Shown in pieces: positions 52,599 through 62,122 of a stretch of DNA of 64,000 nucleotides. The notes under the pieces are model-generated. The model saw only the letters and a program-made list of their open reading frames with translations. It made no database searches and had not been told where the DNA came from. The stretch is from positions 7,812,001-7,876,000 of the forward strand of contig NZ_CP109031.1 of NCBI RefSeq assembly GCF_036226925.1. The letters are read 5' to 3'. Numbering within the stretch: position 1 is the first letter of the stretch; each line of letters begins with the position of its first letter. The DNA comes from Streptomyces sp. NBC_00659 (GTDB lineage Bacteria; Actinomycetota; Actinomycetes; Streptomycetales; Streptomycetaceae). The position numbers and the translations under genes were made by a program.

Positions 52599-53420
52599 AT
52601 GATCACCGGTGATGCCCAGGAGTCCGAGGGAGGACGAGAAGCCGTGTCGCACGACGCCGCTGAAGCCGAATACACGTACGCCGCCGCAGCGCGTGGAGAA
52701 GACCATGAAGACGGGCTGCCCTGCGGATCACAAGGTGGGGAGAGCGGGCACTCGGTTGCCGCGCTGGTGGAGCGGGCGGCCCATCTGGCCGAACCGATCA
52801 AGCCGAGGCTGCGTGGCTGGCTGCATGCCGGGATGGTCCCCGCCGCACTGATCGCGGGCATCGTGCTCATCTGTCTGGCCCGCACCCCGCAGGCAGCCGT
52901 GGCCTGCGCCGTGTACTCGGTCACCGCCTGGCTGCTGTTCGCAACGAGCGCCATCTACCACCGCGGCACCTGGGGGCCGCGCGGCGAGGCGGTCCTGCGG
53001 CGTCTCGACCACGCCAACATCTTCCTGATCATCGCCGGCACCTGCACGCCCCTTGCGGTGCTCCTTCTCCCGCCGGGCCAGCGGTCCGTGCTGCTGTGGA
53101 TCGTGTGGGCGGGCGCACTGGTCGGCATCGCCTTCCGGGTCCTGTGGGTGGGAGCTCCGCGCTGGCTGTACACCCCGTGCTACCTGGCGCTGGGGTGGGC
53201 ACCGGTGCGCTACCTGCCCGACTTCCTGCACGCCGGCGGAGCGGCCGTACTCACCCTGGTCGTGGCCGGCGGTCTTCTTTACAGCGCGGGCGCGGTCGTC
53301 TACGCCCTCCAGCGCCCCGATCCCTCACCGCGCTGGTTCGGCTTCCACGAGGTGTTCCACGCTCTGACCGTGGCGGCCTTCACGGCGCACTACATCGCCA
53401 TCTCCCTGGCCGTCTACTGA
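52599..53420 (+). CDS. Hemolysin III family membrane protein (PAQR-like)
   Basis: The protein has 273 residues. A polar tail of about 70 residues precedes seven membrane helices. The family metal-site motifs are present: TSAIYHRG (first His), RRLDHANIFLIIAGTCTP (Asp/His), and HEVFHALTVAAFTAHY (two His near the C-terminus). PAQR-like bacterial proteins affect membrane lipid state and energy balance; despite the name they are not proven toxins. The tail is longer than usual and another Met could start it later, but ATG 52599 is the first good one. It stands alone between stress genes. Confidence 0.9.
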   Translation: MITGDAQESEGGREAVSHDAAEAEYTYAAAARGEDHEDGLPCGSQGGESGHSVAALVERAAHLAEPIKPRLRGWLHAGMVPAALIAGIVLICLARTPQAAVACAVYSVTAWLLFATSAIYHRGTWGPRGEAVLRRLDHANIFLIIAGTCTPLAVLLLPPGQRSVLLWIVWAGALVGIAFRVLWVGAPRWLYTPCYLALGWAPVRYLPDFLHAGGAAVLTLVVAGGLLYSAGAVVYALQRPDPSPRWFGFHEVFHALTVAAFTAHYIAISLAVY

Positions 53421-53586
53421 CCGCGACAACGTTTTGGCCAGGGCCGCTGGTCACGCACGTTGCCGCGTGCCGGGCCGCGACGGGCAGGGCGGCCGTCGAG
53501 GCATCGCGCCGCGCGCGAAAGCCGTCCGCTCCTCCGCACCGCGGTCCAAGGGCCGCCCGAAGCGGGGGAGCGGAACACTCCCAAGG

Positions 53587-54903
53587 TCATCGCCCGGGAG
53601 TGGTCCGCCCCGTTGGCGACGGGGCGGAGGCGTCGGCGAGGTTGGCGCCGGTGTCGGCGTCCCGATGGGAGTGGCCGATGCCGTGCCAGTCGAGGCACAT
53701 GACGGTCGCGTCGTCCTGCAGGTGACCGTGGTTGGCCTCGACGACCGCGGCGATGAGGGTGCGGGCGGCCTCGCGGGGATGCAGCGCGCGGGTGCGGACG
53801 ATCAGGTCCGGCAGATCAAGGCTGTTGGCGTTGCGCTCCAGCATGCCGTCGGTCAGCATCACCAGCCGGTCGCCCGGCCGCAGGTCCAGCGACTGGACCC
53901 GGTAGCTGTGCGGTGCGTGGAAGCCGAACGGCATATCGATCTTCGGAGTGATCTCCCGCACCTGCCCGTCCCGCATCCTCAGTGGCCAGGGGTGCCCGGC
54001 GTTGATGAACTCGGCGGTGCCGTCGAGCAGGCTGATGCGCAGGAGCTGCCCGGTGACGTAGCCGTGGCGGCCGTGCTCGCGCACGGCCTGATCGGCCTGA
54101 TCGCCCTGTTCGGCGAGGCCGGCGCCGGCCCGCCGTGCCCGGCGCAGGGCGCCCACCAGGAGAGTTGCGAGCAGAGCGGCATCGACATCGTGGCCCATGG
54201 CGTCGGTGACGGAGAGCTGGACCGTGTCCCGGTCGATCACGTAGTCGAAGGTGTCACCCCCGACGTGATCGGCCGGCTCCAGTGCCCCGGCGACCGCGAA
54301 CTGGGCCGCCTCACATGCCAGTGATGCCGGGAGCAGCCTGTGCTGGATCTCGGCGGCCAGGCTCAGCGGGGCGGTGCGGCGGCCCCACTGGTACACGTCG
54401 GTGAAGGACCGGTTCGCGATGACGATGTACGCCAGGGCGTGCGCGGTCTCGCTGACCTCTTGCATCACCTCCGCGTCAGGCGCGACGGGCAAGAACAGTT
54501 CCAGGAGCCCGATGGCGTCCCCGCGGTTGGTCACCGGGGCGACGAGCCGCACCAGACCGCCCTCGCCCTTGTCCTCCACACTCGGCCGCTGGGTGCGGAT
54601 CACGTCGTCGTACAGGGTGCCCCGCAACGTGATGCGCCGCGCGGGCTCGTCGGTCTCGACGCTGCCCGCCGCCCCCAGCCGTACAACCGAGCCGCCGCTG
54701 AAGTCGGTGATCAGGAACGACACCGCCGCGGCCCCGAGTCGCTCTTTGAGCATGCGCGCGACCACGTCGAGCGACTCCACGGGCGCCGCGGCCTCCGCAG
54801 CCGCCAGCGTCCCCGCCAAGGTCATAGCCCCGCCCCGGCTGCCGTCGCGGTCAGGAAGACGAGTGGTCGGCCTGCCTTCTTCGCCAGGCCCGCATACGGT
54901 CAC
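53587..54903 (-). CDS. PP2C-type (SpoIIE/RsbU) phosphatase with GAF domain
   Basis: The protein has about 438 residues. Residues 40-185 are GAF-like (VARMLKERLGAAAVSFLITD to VMQEVSETAHALAYIVIANR). Residues 190-410 are the SpoIIE phosphatase: LAAEIQHRLLPASLACEA, GGDTFDYVIDRDTVQLSVTD, AMGHDVDAALLATLLVGALR, NAGHPWPLRM, and MLTDGMLE, with the metal-binding Asp residues in GGD, TDA and TDG. Such enzymes dephosphorylate STAS antagonists to free SigB-type factors. GTG 54903 lies six bases after GAGGAG. The C-terminal tail after WHGIGHSH is variable. Partners may include the STAS protein at 60945. Confidence 0.9.
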   Translation of the reverse strand: MTVCGPGEEGRPTTRLPDRDGSRGGAMTLAGTLAAAEAAAPVESLDVVARMLKERLGAAAVSFLITDFSGGSVVRLGAAGSVETDEPARRITLRGTLYDDVIRTQRPSVEDKGEGGLVRLVAPVTNRGDAIGLLELFLPVAPDAEVMQEVSETAHALAYIVIANRSFTDVYQWGRRTAPLSLAAEIQHRLLPASLACEAAQFAVAGALEPADHVGGDTFDYVIDRDTVQLSVTDAMGHDVDAALLATLLVGALRRARRAGAGLAEQGDQADQAVREHGRHGYVTGQLLRISLLDGTAEFINAGHPWPLRMRDGQVREITPKIDMPFGFHAPHSYRVQSLDLRPGDRLVMLTDGMLERNANSLDLPDLIVRTRALHPREAARTLIAAVVEANHGHLQDDATVMCLDWHGIGHSHRDADTGANLADASAPSPTGRTTPGR

Positions 54904-55287
54904 GGTGACTCCTCGCTCTTTGCTGCCCGCCAGCGCAGTGCCCCCTGCCGAGTGGGCCGAGGGGGCGGCGCCAGGGCCCGGTGCCGGGCAGTGTCATTGC
55001 ACCACAGAGCCCCTGAACGGATGCCAACGTCCGCCCCGGACTCGGCGGCCGTACGCCTTGTCCGTGCGACACACCAAGCCCGCATGCCGAGGTCCTCGCC
55101 GGCCAGCGGGTGAGCGGGCGGTTGTGGCGTTGACGCTCTTCGTTGGGGTCCCAGGGTTTTTGGATCGCGCGACGACGCTCTTCTGCCCGCTGCACATGCC
55201 CCGGACCTTTCGCCCTCTCGCCCTGGCAGTGACGGGTGCCAGTCTCCGTCGCCGTCGAGGTCGCTTACCTCCCCGCCGAACGCACAA
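54904..55287. other. Stretch with no recognisable gene
   Basis: No supported gene. Just before repeat copy 3 the bases TTACCTCCCCGCCGA (55265-55279) resemble TTACCTCCTCGCCGA ahead of copy 1 (18939-18953), so copies 1 and 3 may share more of their left flank. Confidence 0.4.
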
Positions 55288-56465
55288 AAATCTATGCTGG
55301 CTGGAGTAGACATTGGGAGATCGTCTGGCTATGGTTTCTCTCGTAGCCGAGATCGGCAGGGCCCGGCAGACACGAACTGCCAGGTAGCAGTACATGTAGT
55401 TGCAGTGTGCAGGGCGGTGCGGTGGTGGAGCTTCGGAGCCAGGGTTGTTGCAGGACGGCGACGGGGCTGACGACCGGACCGGGTGGCTCGCAGTGATCAG
55501 GGGCCGCCGTGAGCAGGACCGCAGTTGATGCAGTGGCAATACCGGTAAGTGCAGTTCGCAAGACTCAGCAGTGAAGGTATGTGAGTGGTTCCTCGGTGAA
55601 GGCGTCGGCTGCGGGCGCGCGCACCGGGAGGTTCGGCAGTGGGGTTCTAAGCCAGAGCAGACGCAGGACGGGCGACGGGGCTGGCTGCCGGAGAGTGGCG
55701 CTGTGACAGGTCACCGAGCAGGTCGCATCACCAGCAGTACGCGGTAGAGCAGTACCGGCAGTGAGTTGATCCCAGAGGGAAAGAACGGAGGGGCCGAGCG
55801 CCATCAGGATCGCCCGGGCGGAATGGCTGAGCCCGGGTACCGCAGGACATCGATAGTGAGGTGGTCTCCGGTCGAGCAACCGCGATCCCCGCGTCCCCGA
55901 CAGCAATCTTGGTCGGGTCTGCGGAAACAGTAGGCCGGCGCAGTATCAGGGCCGGCAGATGGTGTAGCAGTTCCTTCGGGGCCCTGGCGCGAATAGCGCC
56001 GGGGCCCCTCCACGCGTTCCATGAGAGGTGCAAGTGACAGCAGACGACTCGTTCGGCCGGCTCGATGACGACGACTACCCCGCCTACACCATGGGCCGGG
56101 CCGCCGCGTTGCTCGGCACGACCCAGGGCTTCCTCCGCGCCCTCGGCGAAGCCCGCCTCATCACCCCGCTCCGCTCCGCGGGCGGACACCGCCGCTACTC
56201 CCGCTACCAACTGCGCATCGCCGCCCGCGCCCGCGAACTCGTCGACCAGGGCACCCCCATCGACGCCGCCTGCCGCATCATCATCCTCGAAGACCAACTC
56301 GAAGAAGCCCAGCGCATCAACGCCGAACACCGCCGGACGGCCGGACCGTCCGGTCCGCCCGTGTCCTGAGACGGTGCGTCCGGGTTCCGGCGGATCCCGC
56401 ACACACATGTCAGGGTGTGACGCGCGGGTCGTTCTGTCCGGCGGCAGGGCGTTCGGACGGGCGGC
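55288..56465 (+). repeat. Large dispersed repeat, copy 3
   Basis: It matches copy 1 (18962-20136) end to end, apart from the block near 55525-55570, where it agrees with copy 2 instead. This mosaic pattern suggests gene conversion among copies. The right limit at 56465 is where IS1380-type sequence begins; the GCAGT cluster and hairpin (55978-56008) are intact. Confidence 0.9.
56034..56369 (+). CDS. Small MerR-like DNA-binding protein, copy 3
   Basis: The protein has about 111 residues. It is the same as copy 1 except DQGTPIDAACR for DNGTPIEAACR, and carries the same RTAGPSGPPVS tail. The DNA-binding core (TMGRAAALLGTTQGFLRAL; GGHRRYSR) is unchanged. Nucleotide changes relative to copy 1 (for example GCCGCGTTGCTCGGCACGAC) are mostly silent, which points to purifying selection on the protein. 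GTG 56034 is the start. Confidence 0.85.
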   Translation: MTADDSFGRLDDDDYPAYTMGRAAALLGTTQGFLRALGEARLITPLRSAGGHRRYSRYQLRIAARARELVDQGTPIDAACRIIILEDQLEEAQRINAEHRRTAGPSGPPVS

Positions 56466-56584
56466 GTCTGCGTCAGCCCTGGCTATTCACCGGAATTGAC
56501 GGGCTGACGCCCCGACAGTAGAAAGGTGCCGTTGACCTGCAAGGATGCGTTTGGTAAGGGCGTATCGGGCAGAAGATCAAGGCA

Positions 56585-57660
56585 TTTTTCTGGTGACCGA
56601 GCGTACAGGGTGGGGCCAGCGGCCGACCGTGCGGGCCGACGGCAGGGACTGGTCGGACACGCCGGGGAGGCACTGCTGCGGCGGTGTGCGGACAGGGTCG
56701 GGCTGGCCGAGGTGTTGGCGAGAGTATTGCCGGTGGGTGGGCCTGGCCAGCGGAACCGGCCCGCGCTGCTGGTGCAGCTCGCGGTGTCGATCATGCTGGG
56801 GCGACGAACCTGCTGGAGGCCGAGCGGCTCCAGCTCCGTCACCGGCCGTTGTTCGGTCCGCCCGCCTCGGACTCCACCGCCCGCCGGACCCTGGCCGCAC
56901 TCGACGAGACGACGCTGGGGCAGGTGGCGAAGGCCCGCCGTCGGGTGCGCCGGCATGTGTGGTCCCGGCTGCACCTGCGGCCCGGGGACGTTCCCTGGCT
57001 GACGGTTGCCGGGCCGGCGTCTGACGGGCTGGATCGTCATCGACCTCGACGCCACGATCATCACCGCCGCCTCGAAGAAGGAGCTCGCGGCGGTCACGTT
57101 CAAGAAGACCTTCAGGTTCCATCCGTTGGTGGCCTGGTGCGCGAACACCGGAGAGTCCCTGGCCATGGAGCTGCGGCCGGGCGATGCCGGCGCGAACACG
57201 GTCGCCGATCACGTCCGCTTCCTGGTGTCCGCACTGGAACAGATACCTGACTCCTCCCACGCCGAAATCCTCGTCCGGGTCGACGGCGCGGGCGCCACCC
57301 ACGGCCTGCTGAAGCACCTCGAAGCCCTCAACACCGCACGTCGGAAGGTGCGTTACGCGGTGGGCTGGAAGATGACCGATGCCGACGGGACAGCGATCGC
57401 CAGGTTCCCGGAGCGGGCATGGGAGACCTCGCTGAAGCAGAACGGCGAGACGCAGGAGGGCTACTTCGTCGCGGAGCTGACCGGCCTGAACATCCACGAT
57501 GGATGGCCGCAGGGGATGCGGCTGATCGTCCGCCGGGTGCAGCCCTCAAGGCGGCAGTTCGCGAAGCTGACCGCCTCGTCGCCCTCCACGACGTCGATCA
57601 CCTCGCCGCCGCCGAGCCGGACACCATGCGCTTCCGGCTCTACCACCCGCCTGCCTGACG
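56585..57660 (+). pseudogene. Decayed IS1380-family transposase
   Basis: Four frames in order give pieces of one transposase: GLVGHAGEALLRRCADRVGL; ATNLLEAERLQLRHRPLFGP; then GWIVIDLDATIITAASKKEL (first catalytic Asp) with ILVRVDGAGATHGLLKHLEA and GYFVAELTGLN; then LVALHDVDHLAAAEPDTMRF with RLYHPPA and a stop. About 100 residues between QPSRRQFAKLTA and the last piece are missing, including the expected late catalytic region. With three shifts and a deletion it is inactive. It abuts repeat copy 3. Confidence 0.85.
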
Positions 57661-57984
57661 AAACCCGCCCGCGGCCGATGGCTGCGGATCGAGTCCACCT
57701 GGCCCTGGGCCACCGCGTTCACCACCGCCCGGACCCGCCTCTCCATCTCCCGGCTGCCACCTGGCGGCGCCAAAATACCGCCCCGACGAAGACCAGGAAG
57801 AAGGACGACCAGTAGCGCCCCGGGCCCGTGGAAGCCGGCGCACCCGCAGCGTCACGCGAAGGCCCGCCTCGAAGGCCAGAGATCATTACGGGCGCACCTC
57901 GATCGGGCCGAGTTCACGCCACTCGTGAAGAATCGAGGTCAGCTGTGGACTAATAGCTACGACAGCGAGGTGAGGGTTTAACGC

Positions 57985-58226
57985 CCCGTGCCGAGAGTGT
58001 TTTTACCGCAGCGAGCAGAATGGAATTCTGTAGCACACACAGGCCAGTATGGCATGCTACTGTCGATCTCAGTTGCAGTCTTGGTTCCCAAATTTCAAGC
58101 GCCTCCAACGGTACTTTCAGCCGGTGGAGCGTTTTTGTATTTCCGGTCATTCCGGGAGGGTGTCATCGCGGCGACCCGGTATCCGCACATTGCGGGTCCC
58201 GGCGTACTGCCCAAAGGAGATATGAC
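57985..58226 (+). promoter_or_regulatory. Long cold-shock leader, copy B
   Basis: It is homologous to 47660-47903 along its length, with the same CAAAGGAGATATGACATGG at the start codon and TTTTTGTATTTCCGGTCATT in the middle. The shared, partly AT-rich leader in two csp genes suggests a functional thermosensing or translation-control RNA. Between the IS1380 relic (57660) and here I see no gene. Confidence 0.6.
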
Positions 58227-58430
58227 ATGGCGTCTGGCACCGTGAAGTGGTTCAACGCGGCGAAGGGTTTCGGATTCATCGAACAGGACGACGGAGGCGC
58301 CGACGTGTTCGCCCACTTCTCGAACATCGCCTCCCAGGGCTTCCGTGAATTGCTCGAAGGTCAGAAGGTCACCTTCGACATCGCGCCGAGCCAGAAGGGC
58401 CCGACGGCTGAGAACATCGTTCCCGTCTGA
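58227..58430 (+). CDS. Cold-shock protein (CspA family), copy 3
   Basis: The protein has 67 residues. The RNP motifs KGFGFIEQ and DVFAHFS are kept. Changes against copy 2 include NAAKG for NADKG, QDDGG for QDGGG, LLEGQ for LQEGQ and APSQKG for AQGQKG, all at surface positions, so it should be functional. It is part of the duplicated csp-helicase unit and has the same AAGGAG. Downstream is an imperfect terminator hairpin and then the fusion gene at 58736. Confidence 0.95.
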   Translation: MASGTVKWFNAAKGFGFIEQDDGGADVFAHFSNIASQGFRELLEGQKVTFDIAPSQKGPTAENIVPV

Positions 58431-58446
58431 CGCCGACGCGCACTCT

Positions 58447-58489
58447 GCAGCGGGGGCCCGCACCTTTCGGGGTGCGCGCACCCCGCTGC
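58447..58489 (+). terminator. Imperfect hairpin after csp copy 3
   Basis: GCAGCGGGG (left) pairs with CCCCGCTGC (right), and GCACC pairs with GGTGC closer to the loop, with mismatches between. It is the diverged counterpart of the perfect terminator at 48122-48167. Confidence 0.65.
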
Positions 58490-58735
58490 GGGCATTTACC
58501 GTAGTGCCCGCGTCCTTGGATAATGCCTGCGGGCGATGGGTCCCCAAAGCTGCACCCGTCTGAAGCCCTGGATTTTGCGTCCATATGATGCCACTTTTTT
58601 CATCGCCTGCATATGTACCAGATTCACTGCAGGCCAGATTTTCTTTCGCATTCCATTCGGCCCGTTCTTGTTGTTCCCACACTGTTCTTGCGCTGCGGGA
58701 ATTCCTTGATACGCGCCTATCAAGGAAGGTTCGGA

Positions 58736-59671
58736 ATGAATCCTGCACCTACGGACGACCACTCCTCTCGCAGCCGGACCGGCGCCCCCGCTATTGGCTC
58801 CGGCGCAGGTTCGGGCCGGGGCAGTCGCTTCGGCTCGCTCGCCCCGAGTAATGGGAAACTGATGAGCATGGATATTCGTCGCAGGAACAACGTCACCGTC
58901 ACCGGCCGTGCGGACGGGCCGGTGCTCCTGCTGGCGCACGGGTTCGGCTGTGACCAGAACATGTGGCGTCTGGTGGTCCCCATGCTGGCCGTGGACTTCC
59001 GGGTGGTGCTGTTCGACTACGTGGGCTCCGGCCGCTCGGACCCTTCGGCCTGGAGCGAGCGTCGCTACAGCTCGTTGGAGGGCTATGCCCTTGATGTGCT
59101 GGAGGTCTGTGAGGAGTTGGACCTGAGGGATGTGATCTTCGTGGGGCATTCGGTCAGTGCCATGGTCGGGGTGCTCGCGGCGGCGAAGGCGCCGCAGCGG
59201 TTCTCCCATCTGGTGATGGTGGCTCCCTCGCCCCGCTACATCGACGAGGACGGGTACCGGGGCGGTTTCAGCGCGGACGACATCGATGAGCTGCTGGATT
59301 CGCTGGAGTCGAACTATCTGGGTTGGTCCGCTGCGATGGCTCCAGTGATCATGGGGAACGCGGACCGGCCGGAACTCGGCCAGGAGCTGACCACCTCGTT
59401 CTGCGCGACCGACCCGGACATGGCCCGGGTCTTCGCGCGCACGACGTTCCTGTCCGACAGCCGCGCCGACCTCAAGACGGTCGCGATGCCGACGCTGGTG
59501 CTGGAATGCAGGCAGGACGTGATCGCCCCCCGCGAGGTCGGTGCCTTCGTCAACGACGCGATCCCGGGCAGCCGCCTGGTCACGCTGGAAGCGACGGGGC
59601 ACTGCCCGCAGCTGAGCGCACCGCAGGCCACCGCTCAAGCGATAACCGACTTCATCGGTGCTGCCGGATGA
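58736..59671 (+). CDS. RsbQ-like alpha/beta hydrolase with a helicase-derived leader
   Basis: The protein has about 311 residues. Residues 43-311 are an RsbQ-type hydrolase: LLLAHGFGCDQNMWRLVVPM, VVLFDYVGSGRSDP, nucleophile VGHSVSAMVGVLAA, and late His in LEATGHCPQLSAPQAT. RsbQ provides a small-molecule signal to the RsbP phosphatase in Bacillus energy-stress sensing. Residues 1-42 (NPAPTDDHSSRSRTGAPAIG, then GRGSRFGSLAPSNG) match the disordered start of the DEAD-box helicase at 48448. AGGAAGG lies five bases before ATG 58736, while the native-looking ATG 58862 (MSMDIRRRNN) has only a weak site, so the fused form is probably made. The stop overlaps the RsbP-like start. Confidence 0.82.
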   Translation: MNPAPTDDHSSRSRTGAPAIGSGAGSGRGSRFGSLAPSNGKLMSMDIRRRNNVTVTGRADGPVLLLAHGFGCDQNMWRLVVPMLAVDFRVVLFDYVGSGRSDPSAWSERRYSSLEGYALDVLEVCEELDLRDVIFVGHSVSAMVGVLAAAKAPQRFSHLVMVAPSPRYIDEDGYRGGFSADDIDELLDSLESNYLGWSAAMAPVIMGNADRPELGQELTTSFCATDPDMARVFARTTFLSDSRADLKTVAMPTLVLECRQDVIAPREVGAFVNDAIPGSRLVTLEATGHCPQLSAPQATAQAITDFIGAAG

Positions 59672-60948
59672 TGTGCCGCACCGGCCATGACCCGGGTGAG
59701 GAGCCGGACGTGGGTGCCACGGACGCGGCGTTCATCTCGCTGCTGGAGGACAGTGCCGAGGAGCTGTACGAGCAGGCGCCGTGCGGCTACCTGTCGACAC
59801 TGATGGACGGCACCATCGCGAAGATCAACACCACGTTGCTTGACTGGCTCGGCCTGTCCGGGACCGAGGTGGTGGGCCGGATGCGGTTCGCCGATCTGCT
59901 CACAGTGGGCGGGAAGCTCTACCACGAGACGCACTTCGCCCCGTTGTTGCAGATGAAGGGCGAGGTCAGCGGTATCGCCCTGGACATCAAAGCCGCCGGA
60001 AAACAGCGGATGCCGGTGCTGGTCACATCGAAGGTGAAGACCAGCGACGACGGCGAGCCGCTGCTGATCCGCACCACCGTCTTCGACGCCCGCGACCGCC
60101 GCGCCTACGAGACCGAGCTGCTGCGCGGCCGCCAGGCGGCGGAGGAAGCACGCCGGCAGGCGGAGGCCGACCGCGAACGGCTCCAGGAAGCCCTCGCCGT
60201 CCTCCAGCAGAACCTGCTGCCCGCCGAACTGCCCAAGGTCCCGGGCCTGGAAGCCGCCTCCTACTACCACACCGCCTCCCCGGACCTGCTCGGCGGAGAC
60301 TTCTACGACCTGTTCCCCCTCGACACGGACCGGTGGGCGTTCTTCCTCGGCGACGTCTGCGGCAAAGGCCCCCAGGCCGCCGCGGTCACCTCACTGACCC
60401 GCTACACACTGCGGGCCGCCGCCCTGCACGACCCCGACCCCGTCACCGTCCTGAGCACCCTGAACACCGTGCTGCACGAGCGGTACACCAGCGGCGACAC
60501 CCGCTACTGCACCGCCATATTCGGCGTCCTCAACCCCGCCGACGACCACGTCAGCGTGCACCTGGCCTCCGGCGGCCACCCCTCCGCACTGATCCAGCAC
60601 GCGGATGGCACCGCGGACTATCTGCCCACCCCCGGCGGCATGCTCGTCGGCGTCCTGCCCGGCGCACAGTTCGAAACCGCGCGCACCCAGCTCTTTCCCG
60701 GCGACACCCTGCTGCTCTACACCGACGGCCTGACCGAGGCCCGCACCGGGCCCGATCGCGAGCTGTACGGCGAGGACGCCCTGCGCGCCTTCACCACCGC
60801 CCAGCCCGCTGCGGGACCGCAGGCCCTGATCACCGCCCTGACCGGGCTCCTCACCGGGTTCGGTGACGGCCTCGACGACGACACCGCGCTGCTCGCCCTC
60901 GGCGTGCCCGCCCCGCTGCCCACCCCCGCGAGTGAAGACCTGAGATGA
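59668..60948 (+). CDS. RsbP-like PAS-PP2C phosphatase
   Basis: The protein has about 426 residues. Residues 20-145 are a PAS-type sensor (LYEQAPCGYLSTLMDGTIAK, LDWLGLSGTEVVGRMRFADL, LYHETHFAPLL). A coiled linker, YETELLRGRQAAEEARRQAE with ADRERLQEAL, leads to the SpoIIE phosphatase: LQQNLLPAELPKVPGLEAAS, LGGDFYDLFPLDTDRWAFFL, GDVCGKGPQAAAVTSLTRYT, LLLYTDGLTEAR, DDDTALLAL. The architecture is that of RsbP, the energy-stress arm of the SigB network, with RsbQ as partner. ATG 59668 overlaps the hydrolase stop (ATGA), and its stop overlaps the STAS start, so the three are coupled. Confidence 0.9.
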   Translation: MMCRTGHDPGEEPDVGATDAAFISLLEDSAEELYEQAPCGYLSTLMDGTIAKINTTLLDWLGLSGTEVVGRMRFADLLTVGGKLYHETHFAPLLQMKGEVSGIALDIKAAGKQRMPVLVTSKVKTSDDGEPLLIRTTVFDARDRRAYETELLRGRQAAEEARRQAEADRERLQEALAVLQQNLLPAELPKVPGLEAASYYHTASPDLLGGDFYDLFPLDTDRWAFFLGDVCGKGPQAAAVTSLTRYTLRAAALHDPDPVTVLSTLNTVLHERYTSGDTRYCTAIFGVLNPADDHVSVHLASGGHPSALIQHADGTADYLPTPGGMLVGVLPGAQFETARTQLFPGDTLLLYTDGLTEARTGPDRELYGEDALRAFTTAQPAAGPQALITALTGLLTGFGDGLDDDTALLALGVPAPLPTPASEDLR

Positions 60949-61298
60949 GCCCGCTGACGATCACCTCCCGAGACGCCGCCACCGGTCCCGTACTGGAGAT
61001 CACCGGTGACCTCGACTACGAGAGCGCCCCAGATCTCCGCAAGACCCTCGACAGTCTCACCCTGACCGGCGGCCAACTGCTGGTCCTGGATCTGGCCGGC
61101 CTGGAATTCTGCGACTCCAGCGGAATCACCACTCTGTTGGCCGCCCGCAACCTGGCCACCGAACTGGGCGGCGGCATGGCCCTGGCCGCGGTCCCCGCCA
61201 ACACCGCCCGCATCCTGTCCATCATCGGTCTCGACCGGGTCTTCACCATCCACCCAGACACATCAACAGCCACCAACCCCAGTTCCACAGCCCGTTGA
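60945..61298 (+). CDS. STAS-domain anti-sigma factor antagonist
   Basis: The protein has 117 residues with one STAS domain: VLEITGDLDYESAPDLRKTL, QLLVLDLAGLEFCDSSGITT and LLAARNLATELGGGMALAAV, and a short Thr/Ser tail. The DSSG loop (residues 57-60) holds the serine that anti-sigma kinases phosphorylate; the RsbP-like phosphatase would remove it. It is translationally coupled to the phosphatase by ATGA. The dephosphorylated protein would capture an RsbW-type factor and free a SigB-type sigma. No intact anti-sigma gene is in this window, so that partner must be elsewhere. Confidence 0.92.
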   Translation: MSPLTITSRDAATGPVLEITGDLDYESAPDLRKTLDSLTLTGGQLLVLDLAGLEFCDSSGITTLLAARNLATELGGGMALAAVPANTARILSIIGLDRVFTIHPDTSTATNPSSTAR

Positions 61299-62122
61299 TC
61301 AACAGGACCGCGCCGCCAGGGACTGAATCGCGCCCGTAAAAATGGAGCAACCCCGATCACCGCCCATTGCGGAGACCTCTCCGCTCCCCTGGGCACAGGC
61401 AAAGGAGCCCCATGCGCCCCGAGGGTTCCCACCAAGACGTGAACCCTCCGAGTCCGTATTGTCATTCTCGAGACAGTCTGTGGGATGCCACGGCGCGAGG
61501 ACACTTCCGAACACACCGGCTACGCCTGTCTGAGCCGCCTGTCGACTGACCGGCTGCATGACCCCCTTCCGCCGCAGCCGGAAAGTAATGACCGACCGGT
61601 GCTTCCGCGCATCTGTCGCTTCCTTCTGCCTTTGGGGTGCGGAGTTGCCGTAGACACCAGTCGAGCGGAAACCGACCCGTCGCGGACGTGACGCTCGTTT
61701 GACACTCCGGACGAATGGAAGCGGCTCCTCGGTGCCCATAAACCATGTCTGACCTGCTGGTTCTCGCAGGGTGGGCTTCGGCGATATCTTCCCGATGACC
61801 TCATCATGTGGAGTGTGTTGCCACACCGGCCTCCCGAGGCGGCTGCTGACTCCCGTGCCAGACCTCGATACCCCAGGGACCGGAACCGGGGACCGTGCTG
61901 CCGTGCTGTGGCTCAGGCGTCGATGGCACGACGCCTGACCGCGGAATCCACCCCGAGCTGGCGCGGCACCTGAACCAACCCCAACCAGGCAATCCGGGAT
62001 GAAACAACAGGAGAAAGCGTCCTCTCAACTACCTTTCACCTGCCGAGTTCGAACGGCAGTACCAGCAAGAACGTGGACTTGCCCTCGCGGCATTGGGATC
62101 ACCTCACCCGTCCGGGACACCG
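61299..62122. other. Non-coding stretch holding the 145-bp repeat partner
   Basis: No supported gene. The segment 61780-61925 is the partner of the repeat at 20171-20315. The remainder shows only poor open frames. Confidence 0.5.
61780..61925. repeat. Diverged 145-bp repeat, partner of 20171-20315
   Basis: It has the same order of conserved blocks (CATCATGTGGAGTGTGTTGC, GGCCTCCCGAGGCGGCTGCT, CTCGATACCCCAGGGACCGG, GTGCTGTGGCTCAGGCGTCG). Within it CCTCCCGAGG is a perfect palindrome. The flanks differ completely between the two sites. Confidence 0.7.
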
